From Candidatus Paracaedibacteraceae bacterium (GTDB lineage Bacteria > Pseudomonadota > Alphaproteobacteria > Paracaedibacterales > Paracaedibacteraceae), in the NCBI GenBank assembly GCA_019636055.1, contig JAHBYH010000004.1:62001-126000 (forward strand): a stretch of DNA of 64,000 nucleotides, given 5' to 3'. The notes under the pieces are model-generated. The model ran no database searches and was not told where the DNA came from. It saw only the letters and a list, made by a program, of their open reading frames with translations. Both the position numbers and the translations under genes were made by a program. The stretch's first letter is position 1, and every line of letters starts with the position of its first letter. Below are positions 26,027-34,070 of the stretch, piece after piece.

Positions 26027-27544
26027 TTAGCCTTCACTGCCGAATGTGCTGAGCGTTGTCCACGAGGATAACCAGTAATGGGCTCCAAAGGCGGTTGCCG
26101 GGACAGAATTTCCGGGCTTGATAACGGTGAGTTGGGGGTATATATCAACAGGTGTTGGATATATATATTGATGAGGTAAAATAACATCCCGCTCATCGCC
26201 TTGGCCGATTGTTTTCGCGATAGCTGTTGTGAAGACTCCTGGTCCGGTAATAAGGATGGTTGCAAAGCCATCTGAATCGGGAATGTGTCTAATATAATCA
26301 GGGGCGCGATGGGGGTCGTAGTTACGAACAATTAGATCTTTTAGTGTTCTAATAGTCGGATGATTAGGACTGGCAGCAATAAACGCATTACAGATAAATG
26401 ATGACATGGGTTCGCGTGCCGCAATGAAATTATACGATAATAAAAGTGGAGTTAGAGAGTGATGAATCCGATAGTCTGTATCTCGGTAAATTCCCCCCAT
26501 GCGTTCCAGAATTTCAACTCTTAAGATATCACTAGCTCGTCCAAATTTCTTTTTCTTAAGTTCCTCTTTAAATTTGGCTTTAAGTTTGAAATCACCGAGT
26601 TTTTTATATTCTTTGACTTTTATTCCCGAGTCTTTGAGCCGTTTGACCGTATGCGGTAAACGTTTTTTATTTTGTACCCAAAGGATATGTTTATATCCCT
26701 CTTCTGTGGGGCATGCTTTGAGTGAGTCTAAGGCGTATTGAGTAAATTCTTCTGGGAACTCAATTGGTTTGTCTTTGTGGGTTAGCCAAATTGAATGAAT
26801 GATTCCGGGGATTTTTGAATGCTCTAGAGTTAAAGGCACGCCTTTGCTAACAAGGCGATTATATAGTGTTGGGAAATAATGCGTTCTGTAAAGATCGGTT
26901 AGGTGATCAAAGAATGCCATCCCGTCAATACCCTCGTGCCTAAATTGGCAGTCAATAATATAACGTAAGTTCCCATCATATTGCTCTTGAAAGTTTGGTG
27001 ATAGGTTTGTTGGGATATTAATTGCACGGTACACAGGGCTATAAGGAAAGAGGAGTGGGTTCCGCCCAGAGTCAGGCTTGAAAAAAACGGGTCTAAAGTC
27101 AGCATATTCAACAAAGGTTGGCCTGTAGGGGATTTCTGTATTACTTAAGGAGACGGTATATTTTTTGTGGCCTTGTTCAAGGTTTATGAAAATAGATTTG
27201 TCATAAAGTTTTATGTCGACAAGGATATCACCTTTATAGGTCACAAATGTTTGCCCTGGTAATATCGTGTGTTTTTCTTTATAGTTTTCCCCATCACCGA
27301 TAAGTCTTAATCTTATCTTTACAGGATGTTTTGAGTCATTACGAATCGGTGTTTTTGTTTGTCGCAATTTCTCTAGAAACTGTTTTACTTCGTGTTGGTT
27401 ATGATTATATTGATCTGGTTTTTTATGAAAGATCGCCAGTTCTGTTGATGCTGGGTTTATTGAGCCACAATCGGTAGGGTCGATCTCGGCAGAATGAGCA
27501 GCTGTTGCTAAAAGAGCGATAATAAACTTTGGAAATCTAAACAT
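26027..27544 (-). CDS. Exported DXD-type glycosyltransferase (GT32/TcdB-like fold)
   Basis: The 505-residue protein has a signal peptide (MFRFPKFIIALLATAAHSA). An unrecognised region of about 220 residues, probably beta-rich, follows. The C-terminal glycosyltransferase domain starts at IPGIIHSIW (245-253) and contains GRASDILRVEILERMGGIY ending in the donor- and metal-binding DTD at 355-357. The closing AFGAHYWLSSW also fits sugar-transferring DXD enzymes such as large clostridial toxins and OCH1-type mannosyltransferases. Sugar donors are not available in the periplasm, so a host target is likely. It forms a pair with the LicD-methyltransferase gene downstream. Confidence 0.78.
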   Translation of the reverse strand: MFRFPKFIIALLATAAHSAEIDPTDCGSINPASTELAIFHKKPDQYNHNQHEVKQFLEKLRQTKTPIRNDSKHPVKIRLRLIGDGENYKEKHTILPGQTFVTYKGDILVDIKLYDKSIFINLEQGHKKYTVSLSNTEIPYRPTFVEYADFRPVFFKPDSGRNPLLFPYSPVYRAINIPTNLSPNFQEQYDGNLRYIIDCQFRHEGIDGMAFFDHLTDLYRTHYFPTLYNRLVSKGVPLTLEHSKIPGIIHSIWLTHKDKPIEFPEEFTQYALDSLKACPTEEGYKHILWVQNKKRLPHTVKRLKDSGIKVKEYKKLGDFKLKAKFKEELKKKKFGRASDILRVEILERMGGIYRDTDYRIHHSLTPLLLSYNFIAAREPMSSFICNAFIAASPNHPTIRTLKDLIVRNYDPHRAPDYIRHIPDSDGFATILITGPGVFTTAIAKTIGQGDERDVILPHQYIYPTPVDIYPQLTVIKPGNSVPATAFGAHYWLSSWTTLSTFGSEG

Positions 27545-27560
27545 AAATTACCCCATAATC

Positions 27561-27600
27561 TGTAAGTATTTCGTCTTGTCATTTTTATGACGTACTTACA
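27561..27600 (-). promoter_or_regulatory. Dyad in the leader of the exported glycosyltransferase
   Basis: TGTAAGTA at 27561-27568 pairs with TACTTACA at 27593-27600, and GTCAT/ATGAC forms an inner stem. It lies 17 bases upstream of the glycosyltransferase ATG and downstream of the MFS gene. No T-run follows on the minus strand, so an operator or leader hairpin fits better than a terminator. Confidence 0.4.
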
Positions 27601-27669
27601 AGTCTATGAGATTATTTATGTTGAGAGCAATTATGTAAAATAAATATTAATTTTATTTTAAATTTTATA

Positions 27670-28932
27670 TTATTGTAGGGGCTGAAGAGATTTATATCTC
27701 TGTCCTAAGAGCTTTATCGATATTAGGGACACAATGGCGCACCCAATGATCCACAAAGCTGGGCTTGTTACGCCCCAACTATTTGCCATGGTCGCGCAAA
27801 TCATGGGAGATAGACCACCGAACGTTGCATTAGCGATGTTATAGGTAATTGATACCCCTGTATATCGGTGTTCTGCTGGGAATAACTTGGTAATCAAGGC
27901 AGATCTAGGGCCAAAACACATGCCCAAACTAATCGCAAATAAGATGTGAAGTGTTGCGATTAAAGAAAGATTATGACTGGTTGTTGTGTGTAATAGTGTT
28001 GGATAAGCAAGGGCAAGACTTGTTAAATACCCCATATATAGAATGGGTTTTTGTCCAATCTTATCAGATAAAAATGCACTGACAAATGTTGCGGGCATCA
28101 TGGCTGTTATACTAATTAATGGTAAGAGAGTCATCGCATAGCTAGGCAAGGCATCAACCATAATTTGTTTAGGTAGGTAAATTACAAGGAAATAATAGCC
28201 GGCAGAATTGATCGCTAAAAATGTTGTTGCGATTATGAATAGCTTTGGGGATGCGGTAAATGATTTTTTTACTAAGGCTCCAAAAGCTAGTTTTTCTGTT
28301 GATGGTTTAAATTCTGGTGTTTCAGTTAAATCTCGACGTAGATAATACCCTAAGATACCAAAAACGATACCACCGAGAAAAGGAAGTCGCCATCCAAAAC
28401 TTTTAAGATTTTCATCGGATAAATAAATCGTTAAGAGCAGGGAGGTTAGTGAGGCAAGAATCATGCCAACAGAACTGCCTAAATCTGCCCATGAGGCAAA
28501 GTAGGCCGGCTTGTCTTTAGGGGCATGTTCTATAAGATAGACCACAGAGCCGCTAAATTCACCTCCCAAAGAAACTCCTTGAATCATACGGCAGAGCAAC
28601 AATAATAAAGGGGCTATCACGCCGGCTTGTTCATATGTAGGAAGGCATCCGATAAGGAAAGTCGGCATGGCCATTAAGGCAATTGATAACATTAGGCCGC
28701 TTTTGCGCCCATACTGGTCACCAATATGACCGCTTAGAATGGCACCAAATGGGCGGATAATAAAACCAATCGCAAAAACAGCATAGGTCATCATCATGCT
28801 TAGGAATGCTGATGTAGAGGGGAAAAATTGCTGAGATATAATATGCGTCATGAATCCAAAGATGGCAAATTCATACCATTCCAATAAATTTCCGGCAAAA
28901 CAACTAAATAGGATTTTTTTTGAAGATGTCAT
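27670..28932 (-). CDS. MFS transporter, metabolite:H+ symporter (ProP-like) family
   Basis: The 420-residue protein has about 12 membrane segments. It begins with the MHS-family GNLLEWYEFAIFG and has the MFS loop motif RPFGAILSGHIGDQYGRK after helix 2, followed by RMIQGVSLGGEFSGSVVYLIEHAP. Relatives import proline, betaine, 2-oxoglutarate, citrate or other organic acids with protons; which one applies here cannot be read from sequence. Proline would fit with the PutA encoded in the same window, but that is speculation. A divergent flagellar operon begins 165 bp away. Confidence 0.85.
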   Translation of the reverse strand: MTSSKKILFSCFAGNLLEWYEFAIFGFMTHIISQQFFPSTSAFLSMMMTYAVFAIGFIIRPFGAILSGHIGDQYGRKSGLMLSIALMAMPTFLIGCLPTYEQAGVIAPLLLLLCRMIQGVSLGGEFSGSVVYLIEHAPKDKPAYFASWADLGSSVGMILASLTSLLLTIYLSDENLKSFGWRLPFLGGIVFGILGYYLRRDLTETPEFKPSTEKLAFGALVKKSFTASPKLFIIATTFLAINSAGYYFLVIYLPKQIMVDALPSYAMTLLPLISITAMMPATFVSAFLSDKIGQKPILYMGYLTSLALAYPTLLHTTTSHNLSLIATLHILFAISLGMCFGPRSALITKLFPAEHRYTGVSITYNIANATFGGLSPMICATMANSWGVTSPALWIIGCAIVSLISIKLLGQRYKSLQPLQ

Positions 28933-29062
28933 TCGTATACCTTTTTTGTTTGGTCGTTTTGCAAGACTAACACATTTTTAAAGAGTTTTAAAAATTATCG
29001 TCACTAGGAAAAAAATTCCTATTGTTAACGGATTATTTACGAAACTAGGCATATTCTGACCA

Positions 29063-29068
29063 TATAAT
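29063..29068 (+). promoter_or_regulatory. Possible -10 element of the fliF operon
   Basis: A perfect TATAAT lies 30 bases upstream of the fliF start, in an AT-rich region. No good -35 box is placed at the usual distance (GAAACT is 16 bases upstream), so the call is weak. A short hairpin TAGGAA/TTCCTA lies further upstream. Confidence 0.3.
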
Positions 29069-29097
29069 AGTAAAATTTTAAATAAAGGTCAGGTAAA

Positions 29098-30774
29098 TTG
29101 GACGGATTTTCGCAAATACTCCGTAACCTTGGTCCCGTGAGGCTTGCTGCTATCGGTAGCGTCATGCTGGGCGTTATCGGATTCTTTATTTATCTTATGT
29201 CGCAAACATCAACTGGTAATATGGCAGTTTTATACTCACAACTAGAACCGGCCGAAGCGTCCCGTGTTGTGCAAAAGATTGAATCTATGGGCATTCCTGT
29301 TACGGTTAGTCCGGATGGAACAACGATTAATGTTCCTGCTGAAAAAGTTGCTCGCCTTCGAATGGATGTTGCACAAGAAGGCTTAATTTCTGGTGGCACC
29401 GTTGGTTATGAAATTTTTGATCGTGGAGACGTCCTTAGTACTTCCGGGAGTATGATTGACATCAATAAACTTCGAGCCCTTGAAGGTGAGTTGACAAAAT
29501 CCATTAAAACCATCAAGGGCGTTTCAGCGGCAAGGGTGCATTTGGTTATCCCAAAGCGTGAACTGTTTTCCCGTGATAAAGTCGATCCGTCAGCATCGAT
29601 TATGCTTAAGATGAATGGCATGATGAAATTATCTGAGCAACAAATTAAATCAATCCAGTATCTTGTTGCCTCTGCTGTCCCTAATTTATCTGTAGATCGG
29701 ATATCAATTATTGATGACAAAGGTAATTTATTAGCAAAAGAATCAGATAGCGACAATAGTATTCAGCAGCTAACAGCTCAACAAGAAGTAACCCGGTCTT
29801 ATGAGATGAAGGCTGCAAAACAATTAGAAAGCTTGCTTGAGAAAACATTGGGCCCGGGTAAGATTCGTGCTGAAATCTCAGCGGATATTGATTTTGATCA
29901 AATTGTCACCAACTCGGAAAAATATGATCCCGAAGGACAAGTTGCACGGAGTGTTTCCAATAGTAAAGAAGACTCAACACAAAGCAGTAGTGATGCTAGT
30001 GTTTCTGTTGCGAATGCGTTGCCGGATGCGAATAACAGGGCGACAGGAACAAATGATAACCGTAGCAATCGTGCTGATGAGAATACTACGTATGAAATTT
30101 CTCGGATTGTCCAAAATCATAAAAAGGAATCGGGTAATATAAAATCAATGTCTGTGGCTGTTCTTATTGATGGGACTTATACAAAAGACAAAGATGGTAA
30201 AGAGACTTATAAACCTCGTACAAAAGAAGAACTCGATCAAATTACTACACTGGTTAAAACTGCTATTGGATTCAAAGAAGAACGGGGTGATAAAGTTGAA
30301 GTTGTCAATATGCAGTTTGCAAAGACAGATTTTGATGAAACTCCGTTGCCTGAGAAAAATTCATTTATTCCGGCGATGGATATAACCAAAATTATTGAGC
30401 TTCTTGTTTTGGCTGCGGTGGGTGTCTTGATTTTGATTATGATTGTTCGCCCTGTCTTATTGCGTGTGATTGAGTCGAGTGGTGTGGCTAATGAAGATAG
30501 CGAAGTTGCAGCACTTTTGGCTAGTGCAAATGGTCATAGTAGTTATGCTCTTCCTGATTTCTCAAAACCTGATGAAGGTCAATTTGACATGATTGGTCAT
30601 ATGGACGATAGCGAAGAAGACGATTTATTAGATGTCAGTAATATTGATGGTCGTCTCAAAGCATCCTCATTAAAGAAAATCGGAGAGATTATCGATAAAC
30701 ACCCTGAAGAAGCAGTAACAATTATTAGAAACTGGATGTATGACGAGCCATGGAAACAAGAAAAGACTACATAG
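29098..30774 (+). CDS. fliF: Flagellar MS-ring protein FliF
   Basis: FliF forms the membrane ring on which the flagellar motor and export gate are built. The 558-residue protein has an N-terminal membrane helix (about 18-35), a YscJ-like ring domain (LYSQLEPAEASRVVQKIES, RALEGELTKSIKTIKGV), a disordered Ser/Asn-rich part near 290-330, a second membrane helix near 435-455 and the C-terminal FliG-binding tail (IGEIIDKHPEEAVTIIRNWM). The start is TTG at 29098 after AGGTCAGGT. It overlaps fliG by 25 bp. Confidence 0.95.
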   Translation: MDGFSQILRNLGPVRLAAIGSVMLGVIGFFIYLMSQTSTGNMAVLYSQLEPAEASRVVQKIESMGIPVTVSPDGTTINVPAEKVARLRMDVAQEGLISGGTVGYEIFDRGDVLSTSGSMIDINKLRALEGELTKSIKTIKGVSAARVHLVIPKRELFSRDKVDPSASIMLKMNGMMKLSEQQIKSIQYLVASAVPNLSVDRISIIDDKGNLLAKESDSDNSIQQLTAQQEVTRSYEMKAAKQLESLLEKTLGPGKIRAEISADIDFDQIVTNSEKYDPEGQVARSVSNSKEDSTQSSSDASVSVANALPDANNRATGTNDNRSNRADENTTYEISRIVQNHKKESGNIKSMSVAVLIDGTYTKDKDGKETYKPRTKEELDQITTLVKTAIGFKEERGDKVEVVNMQFAKTDFDETPLPEKNSFIPAMDITKIIELLVLAAVGVLILIMIVRPVLLRVIESSGVANEDSEVAALLASANGHSSYALPDFSKPDEGQFDMIGHMDDSEEDDLLDVSNIDGRLKASSLKKIGEIIDKHPEEAVTIIRNWMYDEPWKQEKTT

Positions 30775-31769
30775 GACTATCAGGCGTAGAACGCGTTTCG
30801 TTGCTTCTTCTTGCCCTTGGGGACGAGCAAGTTCAACAGTTGTTCAAGCATCTTGATGAAGCGGAAATTCGTGAAATTGCTCTGACGATGACGGCTTTGG
30901 GTAAAGTCCCGTCCAATGTTGTTGAAGTGATGTTCGGTGACTTTGTTGATCAACTGTCAACAACCGGTGCTTTGATTGGAACACCCGAGAGTACAAAGCG
31001 TTTGTTGATCAAGGCTTTGCCTCAGGAAAAAGTTTCCCAGATTATGGATGAGATTAGTGGTCCTGCTGGGCGTACAATGTGGGATAAACTCAGCAATATC
31101 AATGAAGAATTACTTGCGAATTATCTGAAGAATGAATACCCGCAAACCATCAGTGTGGTTTTGACACGGATTAAACCAGAACATGCAGCACGCGTTATGA
31201 CGTTATTGCCTGATGCTTTGGTGATGGAAGTTATTATGCGTATGCTGAAGATGGAATCTGTTCGTCGTGAGATTCTAGATGATGTGGAGCGGACATTACG
31301 AACAGAATTTATGAGCAATATTTCCAAGGCGTCAAAACGAGATTCATACGAGCTTGTTGCTGAAATCTTTAACTATTTGGATCGTCAGGCCGAGGCTAAG
31401 ATGCTGGGTAATCTGGAAGAAAGCAGCCCGGATGATGCTGAGAAAATCAAGAATCTTATGTTTACATTTGATGACATGCTTAAACTTGATAGCCAAGGAA
31501 TTCAAACAGTTATCCGTGTTGCAGATAAGACTAAACTTGCCTTGGCTCTTAAGGGTGCGAATGATTCAATCAAAGAAAAGTTCTTTGGCAATATGTCGGA
31601 ACGAGCTGCAAAGTTGATGCGCGAAGATATGCAGTCAATGGGTATGGTTCGTGTCAAGGATGTGGATGAAGCACAAAATTACATTGTTGTTACCACAAAA
31701 GACTTGTCAAACAAGGGTGAAGTTATTATCCGCAAGGGTAATGATGCTGAAGATGCGTTGATTGAATAG
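30750..31769 (+). CDS. fliG: Flagellar motor switch protein FliG
   Basis: FliG links the MS ring to the rotor and receives torque from the stators. The 339-residue protein has the three-domain layout: an N-terminal FliF-binding part (GVERVSLLLLALGDEQ), a middle domain (EYPQTISVVLTRIKPEHAARVM) and the C-terminal torque domain with FTFDDMLKLD and the charged helix near LMREDMQSMGMVRVKDVDEAQ. It starts inside the fliF 3' end, so the two are probably translated together. It is followed 10 bp later by fliH. Confidence 0.95.
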   Translation: METRKDYIGLSGVERVSLLLLALGDEQVQQLFKHLDEAEIREIALTMTALGKVPSNVVEVMFGDFVDQLSTTGALIGTPESTKRLLIKALPQEKVSQIMDEISGPAGRTMWDKLSNINEELLANYLKNEYPQTISVVLTRIKPEHAARVMTLLPDALVMEVIMRMLKMESVRREILDDVERTLRTEFMSNISKASKRDSYELVAEIFNYLDRQAEAKMLGNLEESSPDDAEKIKNLMFTFDDMLKLDSQGIQTVIRVADKTKLALALKGANDSIKEKFFGNMSERAAKLMREDMQSMGMVRVKDVDEAQNYIVVTTKDLSNKGEVIIRKGNDAEDALIE

Positions 31770-31779
31770 GGTAGAGGAC

Positions 31780-32379
31780 ATGAATAAATTTATCTTTAAT
31801 TATGATTTTGAAAAACCTGTTCAGATCGACCCTAATGCCCCTAAGTATACAGAAGACGATGCTGTTTTGATTAAAGAAGCAGCGCATGCAGAAGGGGTTG
31901 CTGAAGGCCGAAGCATCCAACAGACTGTTATTGAGGCTGATTTAATGCGAGCGATGGGCGGGTTCGAAGATAAGTTGGTGAGGTTTGTTGAAGCCGAAGC
32001 TTCTAAGCGCCAGATTGTTCAAACTGAAGCTGCGCAATTAGCCAAGGCTGTTGCTATGAAAATTTGTTTGACTGAGGTGGAAAAACATTCAGTCGATCGT
32101 GTTATTACGTGTATGGACAGAATTACGAAAACCCTTTTGGGCAAACCGACGATGGCAATTAACGTCAGCCCAAAAATAGCAAAAACTCTGACAGAACGTG
32201 TCCAAAATTTGATCGAGACTGGCCAAATTGTTGTTCAGGTAGATGATGCGCTCGATCCCATGGATTGCACATTCTCATGGGCTGCAGGCGGTGCTGAGGT
32301 TTTATTAAAAAATATTTTGAATGATGTTGACCATCTTATCAATGAAATTAGTCAAACAAAGGAGTTAGACCATGAGTGA
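31780..32379 (+). CDS. fliH: Flagellar export regulator FliH (FlbE-like)
   Basis: The 199-residue protein sits between fliG and fliN, where alphaproteobacteria encode FliH (called FlbE in Caulobacter). It has the expected layout: a variable N-terminus, EAAHAEGVAEGRS with GxxxG-like spacing, a helical middle and a compact C-terminal domain. FliH would hold the export ATPase FliI at the flagellar base. ATG 31780 is preferred over the TTG at 31762, which overlaps fliG, because AGAGGAC precedes it. Sequence identity to known FliH is low and position carries much of the call. Confidence 0.75.
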   Translation: MNKFIFNYDFEKPVQIDPNAPKYTEDDAVLIKEAAHAEGVAEGRSIQQTVIEADLMRAMGGFEDKLVRFVEAEASKRQIVQTEAAQLAKAVAMKICLTEVEKHSVDRVITCMDRITKTLLGKPTMAINVSPKIAKTLTERVQNLIETGQIVVQVDDALDPMDCTFSWAAGGAEVLLKNILNDVDHLINEISQTKELDHE

Positions 32380-32728
32380 TGAACAAAACAATGAAAATAA
32401 TGAATCTGAAGGGGGAGCAGAAAATCCTTCGGAACAGTCTGATCTTCAGCCAACAATCGATAACCTTGAAGAAACCTTGGGCGATTCAAATGATTTAACG
32501 GCAGTCTATAACGTTCCTGTAACAATTTCTGCTGTTTTAGGGCGGGCAACATTACCTGTGAGCCAACTCTTAAAACTCGGGCGAGGGGCTGTTGTTGAAT
32601 TAGACCGGCGTGTTGGTGAATCTGTTGATATTTTTGTGAACAATCGCCTTGTTGCTCGGGGCGAAGTTGTGATTGTCGATGAGCGTCTTGGAATCACAAT
32701 GACTGAAATTATCAAATCCGATCGATAA
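32372..32728 (+). CDS. fliN: Flagellar motor switch protein FliN
   Basis: FliN is part of the C-ring and helps dock export substrates. The 118-residue protein has a polar, acidic N-terminus of about 45 residues and then a SpoA domain (VPVTISAVLGRATLPVSQLLKLGRG, ending VDERLGITMTEI). It overlaps fliH by 8 bp and is followed 11 bp later by flbD, so it belongs to one transcript. Confidence 0.93.
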   Translation: MSDEQNNENNESEGGAENPSEQSDLQPTIDNLEETLGDSNDLTAVYNVPVTISAVLGRATLPVSQLLKLGRGAVVELDRRVGESVDIFVNNRLVARGEVVIVDERLGITMTEIIKSDR

Positions 32729-32739
32729 GGAGAGAGCCA

Positions 32740-34056
32740 ATGCGTGTAATGATTATAAGTGCGTTTGATGGCCAAGTTTCTGAAGCAGCAAGAATGGCAA
32801 CGAATTCTGGTGCAAAAGTTACAATGACGTCCTCAACCAAAGAGGCATTAGAGTTACTACGCAAAGGTCAAAGTGCTGATCTGTTATTTATCGATATTAT
32901 CCATGACGTTGATTCTGTGATTAAGCAATTGAAGTCAGAGCATTTTAATATTCCTGTTGTTGCCTGTGGTATTCAGGCTGATCCTGAAAAAGCAGCGCAA
33001 GCAATCCGTGCCGGTGCTATTGATTATATTCCATTTCCACCCCAGGCTGAAATGATCGCAGCAATTTTATCAGCAATCACAAAAAGACAAGATGATATGA
33101 TTGCACGCGATCCGGCAATGATGCGTTGGATTGAAATGGCGGATAAAGTCGCCCCGAGTGAAGCAAATATTTTAATTACAGGGGAATCCGGTACGGGTAA
33201 AGAAGTTATTGCTCGGTATATTCACGGGAAATCTAATCGATCAAAGAAACCCTTTGTGTCTGTTAACTGTGCGGCTATTCCAGAGAATTTATTGGAATCA
33301 GAGCTTTTTGGACATGAGAAGGGCGCCTTCACTGGTGCTGTTGCGCGACGTGTTGGGAAATTTGAAGAAGCCAACGGTGGAACGCTATTGCTTGACGAAA
33401 TTAGTGAAATGGATGTTCGATTGCAGGCAAAACTTTTAAGAGCAATTCAAGAACGCGTGATTGATCGTGTTGGCGGAACAGCTCCTGTTAAAGTTGATAT
33501 TCGAATTATTGCAACGTCAAATCGAGATTTAATGGTATCCTGTAAAAAAGGTGAGTTTCGGGAAGATTTGTACTATCGCTTAAATGTTATTAACTTGCAA
33601 TTGCCCTCGCTTCGTCAACGTCCGAAAGATATCGAAGCACTGTCTCAGTTTTTTATTGATAAATTTTCTGATTTAAATGGGGTTCCAAAAAAGACACTAT
33701 CGTCATTGGCTTGTCAAGCCTTAGTAAATTATGCTTGGCCAGGCAATGTTCGTGAACTGGAAAATACCATTCATCGTGCTGTTTTGCTGTCTTCAGGAAC
33801 AGTGATTGACGTTTCTGATCTGTTTGACGAAGTAACGCAGGAAAGTCTAAAGGTAACTGTTAAGTCTGATGTAGAGAACAGATTGCTGATTGGACGAACA
33901 GTTGCGAGTGTTGAAAAAGACCTTATTTTGAACACGTTGGATCATTGCAGTGGAAACCGCACTCACGCAGCTCACATTCTCGGGATTTCAATACGAACAT
34001 TGCGTAATAAGCTCAAGGAATATGGCGATGCTACGCAAGACGTCATGGCGGGATGA
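32740..34056 (+). CDS. flbD: Sigma-54-dependent flagellar regulator FlbD
   Basis: FlbD activates late flagellar genes and represses the early fliF operon in Caulobacter. The 438-residue protein has a receiver-like N-terminus with FlbD wording (VVACGIQADPEKAAQAIRAGA). D52 is kept, but the paired acidic pocket residues are not obvious. The AAA+ domain has GESGTGKE and the sigma-54 contact loop GAFTGA (195-200), and the C-terminus has a Fis-type helix-turn-helix (HAAHILGISIRTLRNKLKEYG). It implies that RpoN exists elsewhere and that the flagellar cascade is regulated. Confidence 0.93.
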   Translation: MRVMIISAFDGQVSEAARMATNSGAKVTMTSSTKEALELLRKGQSADLLFIDIIHDVDSVIKQLKSEHFNIPVVACGIQADPEKAAQAIRAGAIDYIPFPPQAEMIAAILSAITKRQDDMIARDPAMMRWIEMADKVAPSEANILITGESGTGKEVIARYIHGKSNRSKKPFVSVNCAAIPENLLESELFGHEKGAFTGAVARRVGKFEEANGGTLLLDEISEMDVRLQAKLLRAIQERVIDRVGGTAPVKVDIRIIATSNRDLMVSCKKGEFREDLYYRLNVINLQLPSLRQRPKDIEALSQFFIDKFSDLNGVPKKTLSSLACQALVNYAWPGNVRELENTIHRAVLLSSGTVIDVSDLFDEVTQESLKVTVKSDVENRLLIGRTVASVEKDLILNTLDHCSGNRTHAAHILGISIRTLRNKLKEYGDATQDVMAG

Positions 34057-34070
34057 GAAGGGGTATTTAA

